From: Chryseobacterium oranimense
Lineage (GTDB): Bacteria > Bacteroidota > Bacteroidia > Flavobacteriales > Weeksellaceae
Assembly (NCBI RefSeq): GCF_900129755.1
Contig: NZ_FQWT01000005.1
Span: 248,001 to 312,000 of the forward strand
Length of the DNA: 64,000 nucleotides
Reading direction: 5' to 3'
Positions 31,513 to 39,330 of the stretch are shown piece after piece. The notes under the pieces were generated by a model that was not told where the DNA came from, did no database searches, and saw nothing but the letters and a program-made list of their open reading frames with translations. The translations under genes were made by a program, and so were the position numbers. Position 1 is the first letter of the stretch, and each line of letters starts with the position of its first letter.

Positions 31513-32763
31513 ATGGAAAAAAATGAAAACACTAGAAAAGTAAAACTTAAAGTGGAAGACCTGACCATCATCTTTGGTAAAAACAAAGAAAAAGCGCAGG
31601 AACTTCTGGACAAAGGTTTTTCCAAAAAGGAAATTCTTGAAAAAACAGGCTGTACCATAGGAATCAACAAAGCCAGTTTTGAAATTTATGAAGGAGAATT
31701 TTTTGTCATTATGGGACTGTCGGGAAGTGGAAAATCTACCCTGCTGCGCTGTCTAAACAGACTGAATGAGCCCACTTCCGGAAAAGTATACATCAATGAC
31801 GATGATATTACCGGCAAAAACAACAAAGAACTACTGGAAGTAAGAAGAACGGAAATGAGTATGGTATTCCAGAAATTCGGGTTGCTGCCCCATCATACGG
31901 TTTTAGACAATGCCGGTTTCGGGCTGGAAATAAGAGGAGAAGATAAAGCTTCCCGTGATAAAAAAGCACAGAAAGCGCTGGACATTGTAGGATTAAACGG
32001 TTTCGAAAATCAATATCCTTCCCAGCTTTCAGGGGGAATGCAGCAGAGAGTAGGATTGGCAAGAGCTTTGGCAAACGATCCCGAAGTTTTACTGATGGAT
32101 GAAGCCTTCTCCGCACTCGATCCTTTGATAAAATCTGAAATGCAGGACCAGATGCTTGAACTGCAGAATACATTGCAAAAAACCATAGTCTTCATTACCC
32201 ACGACCTGGATGAAGCCATCAAAATTGGAGACCGTATCGTCATCATGAAAGATGGAGTTATAGAGCAGATAGGAACAGCCGAAGATATTTTAACCAATCC
32301 TGCAAGTGATTATGTAAAAGCGTTCGTAGAAAAAGTGGACCGTAAAACCATTATCACCGCAAGATCTCTCATGTTTGATAAAGCGACAGTGGTACGTTTC
32401 AGAAAAGACGGACCTGAAGGAGCTTTAAGAAAAATGAGGACTACCGGTCTGGAAAACCTGCCTGTTGTAGATTTTCAGAATAAATTCTTAGGCTTTGTGA
32501 CGCTAAACGATGTTGTCCGCATTGCCAAAAAGAAAGAACCTACAGTAGAGTCCATTATCAATAGTAATGTGCCTTCGGTTTATCCGGAAGTAACTGTAGA
32601 AGAAATGTTACCATTAATTTCCGGAAGCAAATCAGCCATAGCTGTTATCGATGAAGACAATAAATTTTTAGGTCTTGTCACCCAATTATCACTCATCATA
32701 GAAGCTACCAAATTTAACGAAGAAGAGATTATAGAATTAAAAGAAATTGCAAACAACCAATAA
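31513..32763 (+). CDS. proV: glycine betaine ABC transporter ATPase (ProV/OpuAA)
   Basis: A 416-residue ATP-binding subunit of an osmoprotectant importer. The Walker A is GLSGSGKSTLLRC (about 68-80), signature LSGGMQQRVGLARAL, Walker B VLLMDEAFSALD, switch His in FITHDLDEA. The N-terminus (GKNKEKAQELLDKGFSKKE) and a C-terminal pair of CBS domains (about 295-410) are typical of glycine betaine/proline transporters and sense ionic strength. The gene is first of a proVWX operon, 1 nt before the permease. The long upstream leader may regulate it. Confidence 0.95.
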   Translation: MEKNENTRKVKLKVEDLTIIFGKNKEKAQELLDKGFSKKEILEKTGCTIGINKASFEIYEGEFFVIMGLSGSGKSTLLRCLNRLNEPTSGKVYINDDDITGKNNKELLEVRRTEMSMVFQKFGLLPHHTVLDNAGFGLEIRGEDKASRDKKAQKALDIVGLNGFENQYPSQLSGGMQQRVGLARALANDPEVLLMDEAFSALDPLIKSEMQDQMLELQNTLQKTIVFITHDLDEAIKIGDRIVIMKDGVIEQIGTAEDILTNPASDYVKAFVEKVDRKTIITARSLMFDKATVVRFRKDGPEGALRKMRTTGLENLPVVDFQNKFLGFVTLNDVVRIAKKKEPTVESIINSNVPSVYPEVTVEEMLPLISGSKSAIAVIDEDNKFLGLVTQLSLIIEATKFNEEEIIELKEIANNQ

Positions 32764-32764
32764 G

Positions 32765-33592
32765 ATGAATAAAACTATAGATATAGGCCAATATGTAGAA
32801 ACTGCAATCAATTGGCTCACAGAAAACGGAAAGCCTGTATTTGATGTCATAAAACATCTGGGAAACTCCTCCATTATGGGGATTGAATGGGTTTTAACAA
32901 ACACTCCTTTTTATGTAATCATTCTCTTTTTTACCCTCCTGGCATTATGGAAAGCAGGAAAAGGTATTGCTGTGGTGACCGCAGCGGGATTAAGCCTGAT
33001 ATTTTTAATGGGACTCTGGAAAGAAACCATGGAAACGCTGGCGCTTATTTTTGTTTCCACCATTACGGCTCTTATTCTTTCTATTCCGCTGGGAATTTTA
33101 GCGGCTAAAAGCACAATAGCAGAAAAAATCATCCGTCCTTTACTGGATCTGATGCAGACTATGCCCGCATTTGTCTACCTCATTCCGGCTGTACTGTTTT
33201 TCAGCATCGGTAAAGTACCCGGCGCTTTTGCAACGATTATCTTCGCGATGCCGCCTGCTGTTCGGTTAACAACATTGGGAATTGAAGCCGTTCCGAAAGA
33301 TATTGTAGAAGCGGCAAGGGCTTTTGGGGCCACCAACCGTCAGATTCTGTTCAAAGTAGAGCTTCCTTTAGCAATGAAAACGATTTTAACAGGGATCAAT
33401 CAAACTATACTTTTATCATTATCCATGGTCGTTATTGCAGGAATGATTGCGGCAGGCGGTTTGGGAGAGAAAGTACTGGAAGGAATTAATAACCTGGATA
33501 TCGGATTAGGATTTGAAAGTGGTTTATCCGTCGTGATTTTAGCCATTATCCTGGACCGTATTACGCAGGGATTTGTAAAGAAAAAACAATAA
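32765..33592 (+). CDS. proW: glycine betaine ABC transporter permease (ProW/OpuAB)
   Basis: A 275-residue inner-membrane permease with about six transmembrane helices. The cytoplasmic EAA loop reads IVEAARAFGATNRQILFKVELPLAMK, a standard coupling helix to the ATPase, and the preceding GKVPGAFATIIFAMPPAVRLT block is also conserved in ProW. The start at 32765 is immediately after the ATPase stop; an extension back to 32747 would overlap it. It is followed after 1 nt by the substrate-binding lipoprotein. Confidence 0.95.
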   Translation: MNKTIDIGQYVETAINWLTENGKPVFDVIKHLGNSSIMGIEWVLTNTPFYVIILFFTLLALWKAGKGIAVVTAAGLSLIFLMGLWKETMETLALIFVSTITALILSIPLGILAAKSTIAEKIIRPLLDLMQTMPAFVYLIPAVLFFSIGKVPGAFATIIFAMPPAVRLTTLGIEAVPKDIVEAARAFGATNRQILFKVELPLAMKTILTGINQTILLSLSMVVIAGMIAAGGLGEKVLEGINNLDIGLGFESGLSVVILAIILDRITQGFVKKKQ

Positions 33593-33593
33593 G

Positions 33594-34448
33594 ATGAAGC
33601 GATTAAAATATCTTTTTTTCCCGGTTTTAATGCTGATATTAACGGTATTGAACTCATGTGAAAATATAAAAAACTCTAAATACATCACCATAGGAATGGT
33701 AGATGGGTGGGCAGAAGATGTTGCAATGACCCATGTTGCTAAAGCTATTCTGGACCAACAAGGCTATCACGTTATTATTCAAAAAGCATCTACGGATATG
33801 ATTCTGGCTTCGATGAATAATGAAGATACAGATCTGTTCCTGGGAGTCTGGCTTCCTTATACCCACGCTAAAAAGCTGGCCAAATTTCCTGGACTTACTC
33901 ATCTTGGAACCAATTATGATAACGGCCGTATTGGATTGGTTGTGCCGGAATACGTTACCATTAATTCCATTGAGGAGCTCAATCAGCATAAGGAACAATT
34001 CAACCACAGAATTATAGGAATTGAAAAGGGGGCCGGGTTAACCACCGGAACTGATAAAGCAATTATTGATTATAATCTTGATTACACACAGATCAACTCC
34101 TCAACTATTGCCATGATCACCGAATTACAAAATGCCATCCAGCGTAAAGAATGGATTGTGGTAACCGGATGGCAGCCTCACTGGATGTTTGGTAAAATGA
34201 AGCTTAAATTTCTTGATGATCCCAAAAAGATATTTGGTGAAGCGGAGCAGATTAAAACCTATTCCAGAAAAAGTTTTGCGAAAGATCATCCGGAGCTTGC
34301 AAAATTCTTTTCTAAACTCCATTTTGATGATGAAAACATGTCTGACCTTTTAATGAAAATGGAACAGAGTAAAAACAAAGAAGCTACTGCCCAACAATGG
34401 GTGGAAGATCACTCTGAACTGGTACAGTCGTGGTTAGAAAAAAATTAA
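33594..34448 (+). CDS. proX: glycine betaine-binding lipoprotein (ProX/OpuAC)
   Basis: A 284-residue substrate-binding protein. It is a lipoprotein, as the signal ends VLNSC (Cys22). The ligand box of tryptophans expected for trimethylammonium binding is visible: GMVDGWAEDVAMTHV, LFLGVWLPYTH and VVTGWQPHWMF. These are OpuAC-type motifs, so substrate is probably glycine betaine or proline betaine. It closes the operon and is followed by a terminator hairpin. Its lipid anchor in a Gram-negative is not unusual for Bacteroidota. Confidence 0.93.
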   Translation: MKRLKYLFFPVLMLILTVLNSCENIKNSKYITIGMVDGWAEDVAMTHVAKAILDQQGYHVIIQKASTDMILASMNNEDTDLFLGVWLPYTHAKKLAKFPGLTHLGTNYDNGRIGLVVPEYVTINSIEELNQHKEQFNHRIIGIEKGAGLTTGTDKAIIDYNLDYTQINSSTIAMITELQNAIQRKEWIVVTGWQPHWMFGKMKLKFLDDPKKIFGEAEQIKTYSRKSFAKDHPELAKFFSKLHFDDENMSDLLMKMEQSKNKEATAQQWVEDHSELVQSWLEKN

Positions 34449-34469
34449 AAACAAAATTTCGTATTATTT

Positions 34470-34506
34470 AAAATCCTCAACTCTACATGGGTATGAGGAT
34501 TTTTTA
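34470..34506 (+). terminator. terminator after proX
   Basis: AAAATCCTCA (34470-34479) pairs with TGAGGATTTT (34494-34503) over a 14-nt loop and is followed by T. It lies between the converging proX and HxlR genes. Confidence 0.75.
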
Positions 34507-34507
34507 T

Positions 34508-34897
34508 CTATAGATCAGAAGAACTCATTGATTCCTTGATTTTCTCCCTATGAATAATCCCCCAGTTCACGAGCGTTTCAGTGACCGGTAAAACTGATTT
34601 TCCGTATTCTGTAACCGCATACACTACTGTAATGGGTTTTGTATCCTGGATTGTTCTGGTAATAAGAAGATTCATTTCCAGCTCTTTCAGTTCTTTGCTG
34701 AGCATTTTGGCAGAAATTCCATCAATGCCCCGCTGTAATTTTTTAAAATGAATCTGCTGGTCCGGTCTGTTCGTCAGGTAGCGCAAAATCATCAGTTTCC
34801 ATTTTCCGCCCAAAACATCCAGGCTGTCGCGCATGGCAAACAGTTCTTCTGTGCAGCTTGCTTCCCTTTCTATGCCGTTTTCAATAATTTTTGCCAT
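34508..34897 (-). CDS. HxlR-family transcriptional regulator
   Basis: A 129-residue winged-helix regulator. Motifs: CTEELFAMRDSLDVLGGKWK, LMILRYLTNRPDQQIHF, the helix-turn-helix LQRGIDGISAKMLSKELKEL and the wing YAVTEYGKSVLPV. A conserved N-terminal Cys (ASCTEEL) is the usual sensing residue in quinone- and aldehyde-responsive HxlR proteins such as YodB. The start at 34897 (MAKIIENG) is preferred to 34927 because a palindromic operator lies at 34912-34925. It is divergent from a quinone-oxidoreductase-like gene, a typical target. Confidence 0.9.
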   Translation of the reverse strand: MAKIIENGIEREASCTEELFAMRDSLDVLGGKWKLMILRYLTNRPDQQIHFKKLQRGIDGISAKMLSKELKELEMNLLITRTIQDTKPITVVYAVTEYGKSVLPVTETLVNWGIIHREKIKESMSSSDL

Positions 34898-34911
34898 AAT
34901 GGTTTCATTAA

Positions 34912-34940
34912 GGTAACTAGTTACCAATAGTTAACTGGTA
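34912..34940. promoter_or_regulatory. probable HxlR operator between divergent genes
   Basis: The 14-bp perfect palindrome GGTAACTAGTTACC (34912-34925) overlaps a second inverted pair, TACCA (34922-34926) and TGGTA (34936-34940). The region sits just inside the predicted transcript start of the HxlR gene (minus -7 element TATATTTG at 34949-34942) and in the -33 region of the divergent oxidoreductase gene. Confidence 0.55.
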
Positions 34941-34963
34941 GCAAATATAAACTATTCTCACTT

Positions 34964-34971
34964 TACATTTG
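34964..34971 (+). promoter_or_regulatory. -7 element of the oxidoreductase/cupin operon
   Basis: TACATTTG matches TAnnTTTG and lies 18 nt before the ATG at 34990, with the palindromic operator just upstream. Confidence 0.5.
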
Positions 34972-34989
34972 TGTATCAAATTTACTGAT

Positions 34990-35982
34990 ATGAAAGTTAT
35001 TGCATTAAATAAAAATTTCCAGCTTGAAAATGCCGTGTTCGAAAAACCAGTTCCAAAAGATCATGAAGTTTTAATTCAGATCAAGGCAAGCGGTTTCAAC
35101 CCAATTGATTACCAAATGATTGAGAATGAGCTTGAACGAAAGCTGGTCAGTTCACCTGTTTTAGGCCGTGAGCTGTCCGGGATTGTGGTGGAGAAAGGGG
35201 TCAGCGCCCATCAGTTCAATATCGGAGATGAAGTATTCTGTGGAAGCGGTTCGATGGGAAGCAACGGTACTTATGCCGAATATATTGCCGTTCCGGAAGC
35301 TATCGTTGCATTGAAACCCAAAGGAATTTCTTTTGAACAGGCAGCAGCCATTCCTTCCGCAGGGCTTACTGCGCTACAAACCTTCAACCGTTTGAAATTA
35401 AACACTGACGATACAATTTTAGTAACCGGTGCAACGGGAGGAGTCGGTTCTTTTGTGGTTAAATATTTAACGGCAAATCATTTCCGAAATGTTGTGGCAA
35501 CTGTCGGAAGTGAAGAAAACAGGCAGATTTTATTGAAAATTGGTTTACAAAATCATCAAATCATTAATTATAAAGAAGAAAATCTTGTTGACAATCTATT
35601 AAAAGCCAATAACAATAAACCTTTCGATTTTGGAATAGACCTTGTCGGGAATTATATGTCTGAGGTCACTGCAGATGTTTTAAAAATCAATGGAACCTAC
35701 GCCGATGTTACCGCCCTTATCACAAAAGATGCTCATGAAACCCTTTTCAATAAAGGAACTGTAATTATGAATATTTCCAATTATTCTTATACCATGAGCA
35801 AGGATTATCAATATTATAAAGGAAATCTGGAGAAAATCTCTAAGCTTATCGAGACCGGAATTATCAGTCCGCCTCAATACAGAACAGTCGGGAATCTTTC
35901 CCTGGAAACTATTTTAAAAGCCCATTCCATTCTTAAAAATAACCAGACCCAAGGTCACAAACTCATCATGAAACATGAATAA
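34990..35982 (+). CDS. zinc-free medium-chain dehydrogenase/quinone oxidoreductase
   Basis: A 330-residue NADPH-dependent medium-chain reductase. The N-terminal GroES-like domain (MKVIALNKNFQLE, VLIQIKASGFNPIDYQMIE) is followed by a Rossmann domain with GATGGVGSFVVKYL. The structural-zinc cysteine set is absent, which is the pattern of QOR/enoyl reductase-like enzymes rather than alcohol dehydrogenases. It is divergent from an HxlR regulator and overlaps the next (cupin) gene by 8 nt. It likely reduces quinones or reactive enones under HxlR control. Confidence 0.88.
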   Translation: MKVIALNKNFQLENAVFEKPVPKDHEVLIQIKASGFNPIDYQMIENELERKLVSSPVLGRELSGIVVEKGVSAHQFNIGDEVFCGSGSMGSNGTYAEYIAVPEAIVALKPKGISFEQAAAIPSAGLTALQTFNRLKLNTDDTILVTGATGGVGSFVVKYLTANHFRNVVATVGSEENRQILLKIGLQNHQIINYKEENLVDNLLKANNNKPFDFGIDLVGNYMSEVTADVLKINGTYADVTALITKDAHETLFNKGTVIMNISNYSYTMSKDYQYYKGNLEKISKLIETGIISPPQYRTVGNLSLETILKAHSILKNNQTQGHKLIMKHE

Positions 35983-36478
35983 AATACCCAGACGCATTGT
36001 CACAGGAATCAAAAACGGGAAATCTGTTATTATTGAAGACAAGCAGGCAGAAAACGTAGCGGAACATCTTCCTGGGCTTATTATCTCAGACATCTGGAAC
36101 ACGCAAAAAATGCCGGCAGTACTGAATGTTGAAACGAAAATTCCTAATACAGGATTTCCACAAACACCAAAAAACGGGACTTATTTCCGTTATGTTGTCA
36201 TCCCTCCCGATAAAGATCTCGGGATGGAATTTAAAGCCGGAGAACCTCATCCCATGATGCATCAGACGCAGACCTTAGATTACATCATCATTCTTTCCGG
36301 TGAGCTTTACCTAATTATGGAAGAAGGTGAAACTTTACTTCAACCGGGAGATATTGTCATTCAGAGAGGAACCAATCATGCCTGGAGCAACCGGTCGGAG
36401 GAACCATGTATTCAGCTCGCGGTACTTATTGATGCTAATCAAGGATCAAGAATCAAGATTAAAAGATTGAGAGATTGA
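35975..36478 (+). CDS. cupin-domain protein
   Basis: A 167-residue single-domain cupin. The metal-site motifs are EPHPMMHQTQTLDYIIILSG and LQPGDIVIQRGTNHAW, with histidines placed as in the two cupin motifs and Asp/Gln variation. The start overlaps the last 8 nt of the oxidoreductase gene, so the two are co-translated. Function is unknown, but it may handle the same substrate. An 8-bp tandem repeat (GATTGAGA, about 2.75 copies at 36465-36486) overlaps the last codons and the stop. Confidence 0.85.
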   Translation: MNKIPRRIVTGIKNGKSVIIEDKQAENVAEHLPGLIISDIWNTQKMPAVLNVETKIPNTGFPQTPKNGTYFRYVVIPPDKDLGMEFKAGEPHPMMHQTQTLDYIIILSGELYLIMEEGETLLQPGDIVIQRGTNHAWSNRSEEPCIQLAVLIDANQGSRIKIKRLRD

Positions 36479-36486
36479 GAGATTGA
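36465..36486. repeat. 8-bp tandem repeat at the cupin gene end
   Basis: GATTGAGA, GATTGAGA, GATTGA. The unit length is not a multiple of three, so copy number would change the C-terminal residues and stop position. Confidence 0.6.
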
Positions 36487-36623
36487 AAAAAAAATTACCC
36501 CACTAAGAAGTATCAGGCAATTAAAGAAATCTGATCAATCTGCAAAATCTGCGAGAAAAATTATCCATCATTGCAAACCTTTAGGTGAAACAATCTAACA
36601 GCTCAAACAAGAGGAATTCTATT

Positions 36624-36662
36624 GAGATTGCTTCGTCGCTTCGCTCCTCGCAATGACATCAG
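36624..36662. repeat. REP-like palindromic intergenic element
   Basis: A dyad with core ATTGC (36627-36631 region) and GCAAT, containing CTTCG, CGCTTCGCTCC blocks, lying in the 203-bp gap between the cupin and thioredoxin-like genes. It resembles the element at 45994-46088 (shared GCTTCG, CGCTC and GCAnTGACATCA segments). No gene is found in this gap. Confidence 0.5.
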
Positions 36663-36681
36663 AATACCATAAACTAAAAAA

Positions 36682-37143
36682 TTACAAAGCAGAAATTTCC
36701 AGAAGTTTCTGCTTCATATTTTCCGGTATCCAGAGACCTTCATGATAATATACTAACTTCTGATCCTTATCCAGAACAATCCACAAGGGATAAACAGGGT
36801 GATCCTTATTTTTAGACAAAGCCAATGCCAGCTCATGAATTCCTGAATTTCCATTCGGAATATACCCAAACTCTTTTCCCTGAAATTTTATTGTTTCTTT
36901 CGTTTTTTCAGCCTCAAAATTGATCAGATAAAAATTTGCATTGATGAGATCTGTAATTTCCCTGTCATTATTCAAAGCAATTTTTTCCATTTTACAAACC
37001 GAGCACCAGTATGTATACAAATGGATGATAACCGGTTTAGGATCTTTTTCCATTAAAGTTTCGAGATCAGAAAAAGTGCCTGTCTTCATCTGCGAGAGAC
37101 AAAAACAGGGCACCAACATTAAAAATAAAATAATCCTTTTCAT
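36682..37143 (-). CDS. exported thioredoxin-fold protein
   Basis: A 153-residue periplasmic thioredoxin-like protein. It has a signal peptide (about 1-18, FCLSQ) and a catalytic WCSVC (Cys47, Cys50), followed by KMEKIALNNDREITDLIN and a late cis-Pro segment (PVYPLWIVLDKDQKLVYYHEG). It resembles thiol-disulfide reductases of the DsbD gamma/thioredoxin_7 type. Its start codon overlaps by 4 nt (ATGA) the stop of the upstream TonB-dependent receptor, which carries two plug cysteines, so the protein may reduce that receptor; this is inference. Confidence 0.85.
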   Translation of the reverse strand: MKRIILFLMLVPCFCLSQMKTGTFSDLETLMEKDPKPVIIHLYTYWCSVCKMEKIALNNDREITDLINANFYLINFEAEKTKETIKFQGKEFGYIPNGNSGIHELALALSKNKDHPVYPLWIVLDKDQKLVYYHEGLWIPENMKQKLLEISAL

Positions 37144-39209
37144 TTTAGAGTATATTTTACTCCCAGAAAACCCCGGATACTCTGCATAGGGGCATATCCG
37201 TAAGCCGTATCAAAGGTATAATGGTTAGGATTATTGACAGGATCATCCACATACTTGTCAAACGGATCGAAAGGCCTCATTAAAGGATCTTTCGGTGTAA
37301 AATTGAACAGGTTTTTAATTCCGCAATACACTTCAAAACCGGATTTGAAGCTTTTGGAAACCTGAATATTGGCCAAAGAATAAAAAGGTGAATATTCAGG
37401 ACGGTAGTCGTTGGGAAGTACCGGAAGCCTCATAGGACCGTAGAACTGCCCTGTGAAATCAATACTAAAATCATTCGGGAACTTATAAGAAAGATTATAG
37501 GTTCCGCTCCACTTCGGGGCGTGTAATTGCTGCGATTTTTTATCATCTCCGTCAAATTTCTGGTAAACATCCAGATAGGTCACCCCCAGGCCGACACTTA
37601 AAGGAAAGCTGAAGCTGAAATCCACATTCAGTGAAGCGCCTCTTGAAATTCCGTACCCATGGAGATTATCATAGATAATTTTATCCGGATCGGTATCAAA
37701 GTCGCCAACAATTTTATTGCTGAAATAGGTATAAAATGCAGAAGCATCGAATTGCAGCATGCGGGTTCCCACGGGAATTTTCCAGATATAGTTCAGGTTT
37801 CCGTTGACCGATCTTTCAGGTTTCAGATCAGACTTAATCAGTACTTCACGGGAACCTGTAAGTGCCGCATGATCTTCCGTAAAGAGGTTCACTACACGGA
37901 AACCGGTCCCAAAATTGAACCGCAAAGTATGATAAGGATTGGGAGAATACTTCCATGCCAGCCTTGGCGAATGTACTTCATGATGGATCTTATCGTAATC
38001 AAACCTGTACCCTAGCAATAGCGTATTTTTTTCGTTAATTTCCCACTGATCCTGTACAAAAGCTCCCCAGATCGGTGATTTCATCGGGGCATTGGTGATT
38101 CCGTCCGAAGATAAAGTTCCGGGCGTATTATCATCATAAAACGTTCTTTTGAATGTAATTCCTCCGGTAAGATCGTGGTTTCCTACTTTTTTACTCCAAT
38201 AGGTCTGTACAAATGTCACTTTTTGCAGGGCATCGTAAGGATTGCTGCCGTAGAAAGAATTCTGGTCATGGTAATTGTAAGAAAACTGGGTTACGATATA
38301 TTCTTTTAAGGGCCACTGGTAAAGCCCAAACACTTCTGCCCTGTTTGTATAAATGCTTTCACCATACACATCACTGCTTCCCCGGTAAGATTTATTCCAT
38401 TGCATTTCACCGCCGAAACGGTCTTCATATAAATACCTCAGGGCTATACTTGCCTGGCGGTTTTCTTTTCTTCTAAAATTCCATTTATTAAAGATTGAAA
38501 TCCTGCTTTGCAAAGCTGCATCCGTGAAATTATCATTATTCTGGTCTATTTTCTCTTTAAAGCTGAAATAATTTAAGCTTAATAAAGAAGCTGCACTCTT
38601 TCCAATATTAAATTTTGTTGAAATATCAAGATTATTTTCACTCCATGTACTTGTCATCAGGTCGACACTCAATTTAGGGGCCGTCAGTGCATTCTTGGTA
38701 ATAATATTGATCACCCCGCCCATGGCTTCGGAACCATAGATAGAGGAAGCCGGGCCCTTTACCACTTCAATTCTGTCCACAAGACTGTTGGGAATTCCGC
38801 TTAAACCGTATACTGTGGAAAGAGAGCTTACAATAGGCATTCCGTCAATCAAAATCATTGTATAAGGTCCTTCCAGGCCGTTGATATGGATATCCCCCGT
38901 ATTACATACTGAGCAATTCAGCTGTGGCTTTACTCCATTCACCATTGCTATGGCTTCAAAAATGCTTGGAGTAGGATTTTTCTGGAAAAATTTTTGACTG
39001 TAAACCTCTACAGCTACGGGACTTTTTGATCTGCTGAAAGGCTTTATGGTTCCGGTAATAACAACATCTTCAATAGTACTCGTTTTCACTTTTGTTTTCA
39101 AAACTGTTGCAGAATCGGCATTTAAAGTTGGCTGTAAATTCAGGCTGTCTGTCTTCTGGGAAAAACAAAAAGAGGATAAAAGAGTAATAGAAAATAATAT
39201 TCGCTTCAT
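37140..39209 (-). CDS. TonB-dependent receptor with Cys pair in the plug
   Basis: A 689-residue outer-membrane importer. A signal peptide is followed by a TonB-box-like segment (TIEDVVITGTIKPFSR, about 45-60), then the plug with LNCSVCNTGDIHINGLEGPY (Cys99 and Cys102) and VVKGPASSIYGSEAMGGVINI, and a beta-barrel ending GFLGVKYTLK. Substrate is unknown; the plug pattern with CSVC belongs to a group of siderophore-like and metal receptors. I chose the ATG at 39209 because the ten upstream codons lie in the palindromic promoter. It overlaps the thioredoxin-fold gene (ATGA). Confidence 0.9.
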   Translation of the reverse strand: MKRILFSITLLSSFCFSQKTDSLNLQPTLNADSATVLKTKVKTSTIEDVVITGTIKPFSRSKSPVAVEVYSQKFFQKNPTPSIFEAIAMVNGVKPQLNCSVCNTGDIHINGLEGPYTMILIDGMPIVSSLSTVYGLSGIPNSLVDRIEVVKGPASSIYGSEAMGGVINIITKNALTAPKLSVDLMTSTWSENNLDISTKFNIGKSAASLLSLNYFSFKEKIDQNNDNFTDAALQSRISIFNKWNFRRKENRQASIALRYLYEDRFGGEMQWNKSYRGSSDVYGESIYTNRAEVFGLYQWPLKEYIVTQFSYNYHDQNSFYGSNPYDALQKVTFVQTYWSKKVGNHDLTGGITFKRTFYDDNTPGTLSSDGITNAPMKSPIWGAFVQDQWEINEKNTLLLGYRFDYDKIHHEVHSPRLAWKYSPNPYHTLRFNFGTGFRVVNLFTEDHAALTGSREVLIKSDLKPERSVNGNLNYIWKIPVGTRMLQFDASAFYTYFSNKIVGDFDTDPDKIIYDNLHGYGISRGASLNVDFSFSFPLSVGLGVTYLDVYQKFDGDDKKSQQLHAPKWSGTYNLSYKFPNDFSIDFTGQFYGPMRLPVLPNDYRPEYSPFYSLANIQVSKSFKSGFEVYCGIKNLFNFTPKDPLMRPFDPFDKYVDDPVNNPNHYTFDTAYGYAPMQSIRGFLGVKYTLK

Positions 39210-39217
39210 GAAATTAA

Positions 39218-39256
39218 AATTGTTAGACAAATCTAACAATTATTTTTGAATTACAA
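39218..39256 (-). promoter_or_regulatory. receptor promoter with overlapping palindrome
   Basis: On the minus strand TTG (39256-39254), an 18-nt spacer and TAGATTTG (39235-39228) form the promoter. Arms AATTGTTAGA (39218-39227) and TCTAACAATT (39232-39241) make a perfect inverted repeat with a 4-nt spacer centred on the -7 element, the expected place for a repressor. Confidence 0.65.
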
Positions 39257-39272
39257 AACACCATGATAAATG

Positions 39273-39308
39273 TTGTTGGAATCAATTCACGAAAAATGAT
39301 TAAATTTG
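39273..39308 (+). promoter_or_regulatory. promoter of the tyrosine-catabolism operon
   Basis: TTG (39276-39278, or 39273-39275) with a 22-nt spacer (or 25) to TAAATTTG (39301-39308); the ATG of hmgA follows 22 nt later at 39331. Confidence 0.7.
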
Positions 39309-39330
39309 AGAAACTACATATAAAAGTAAA

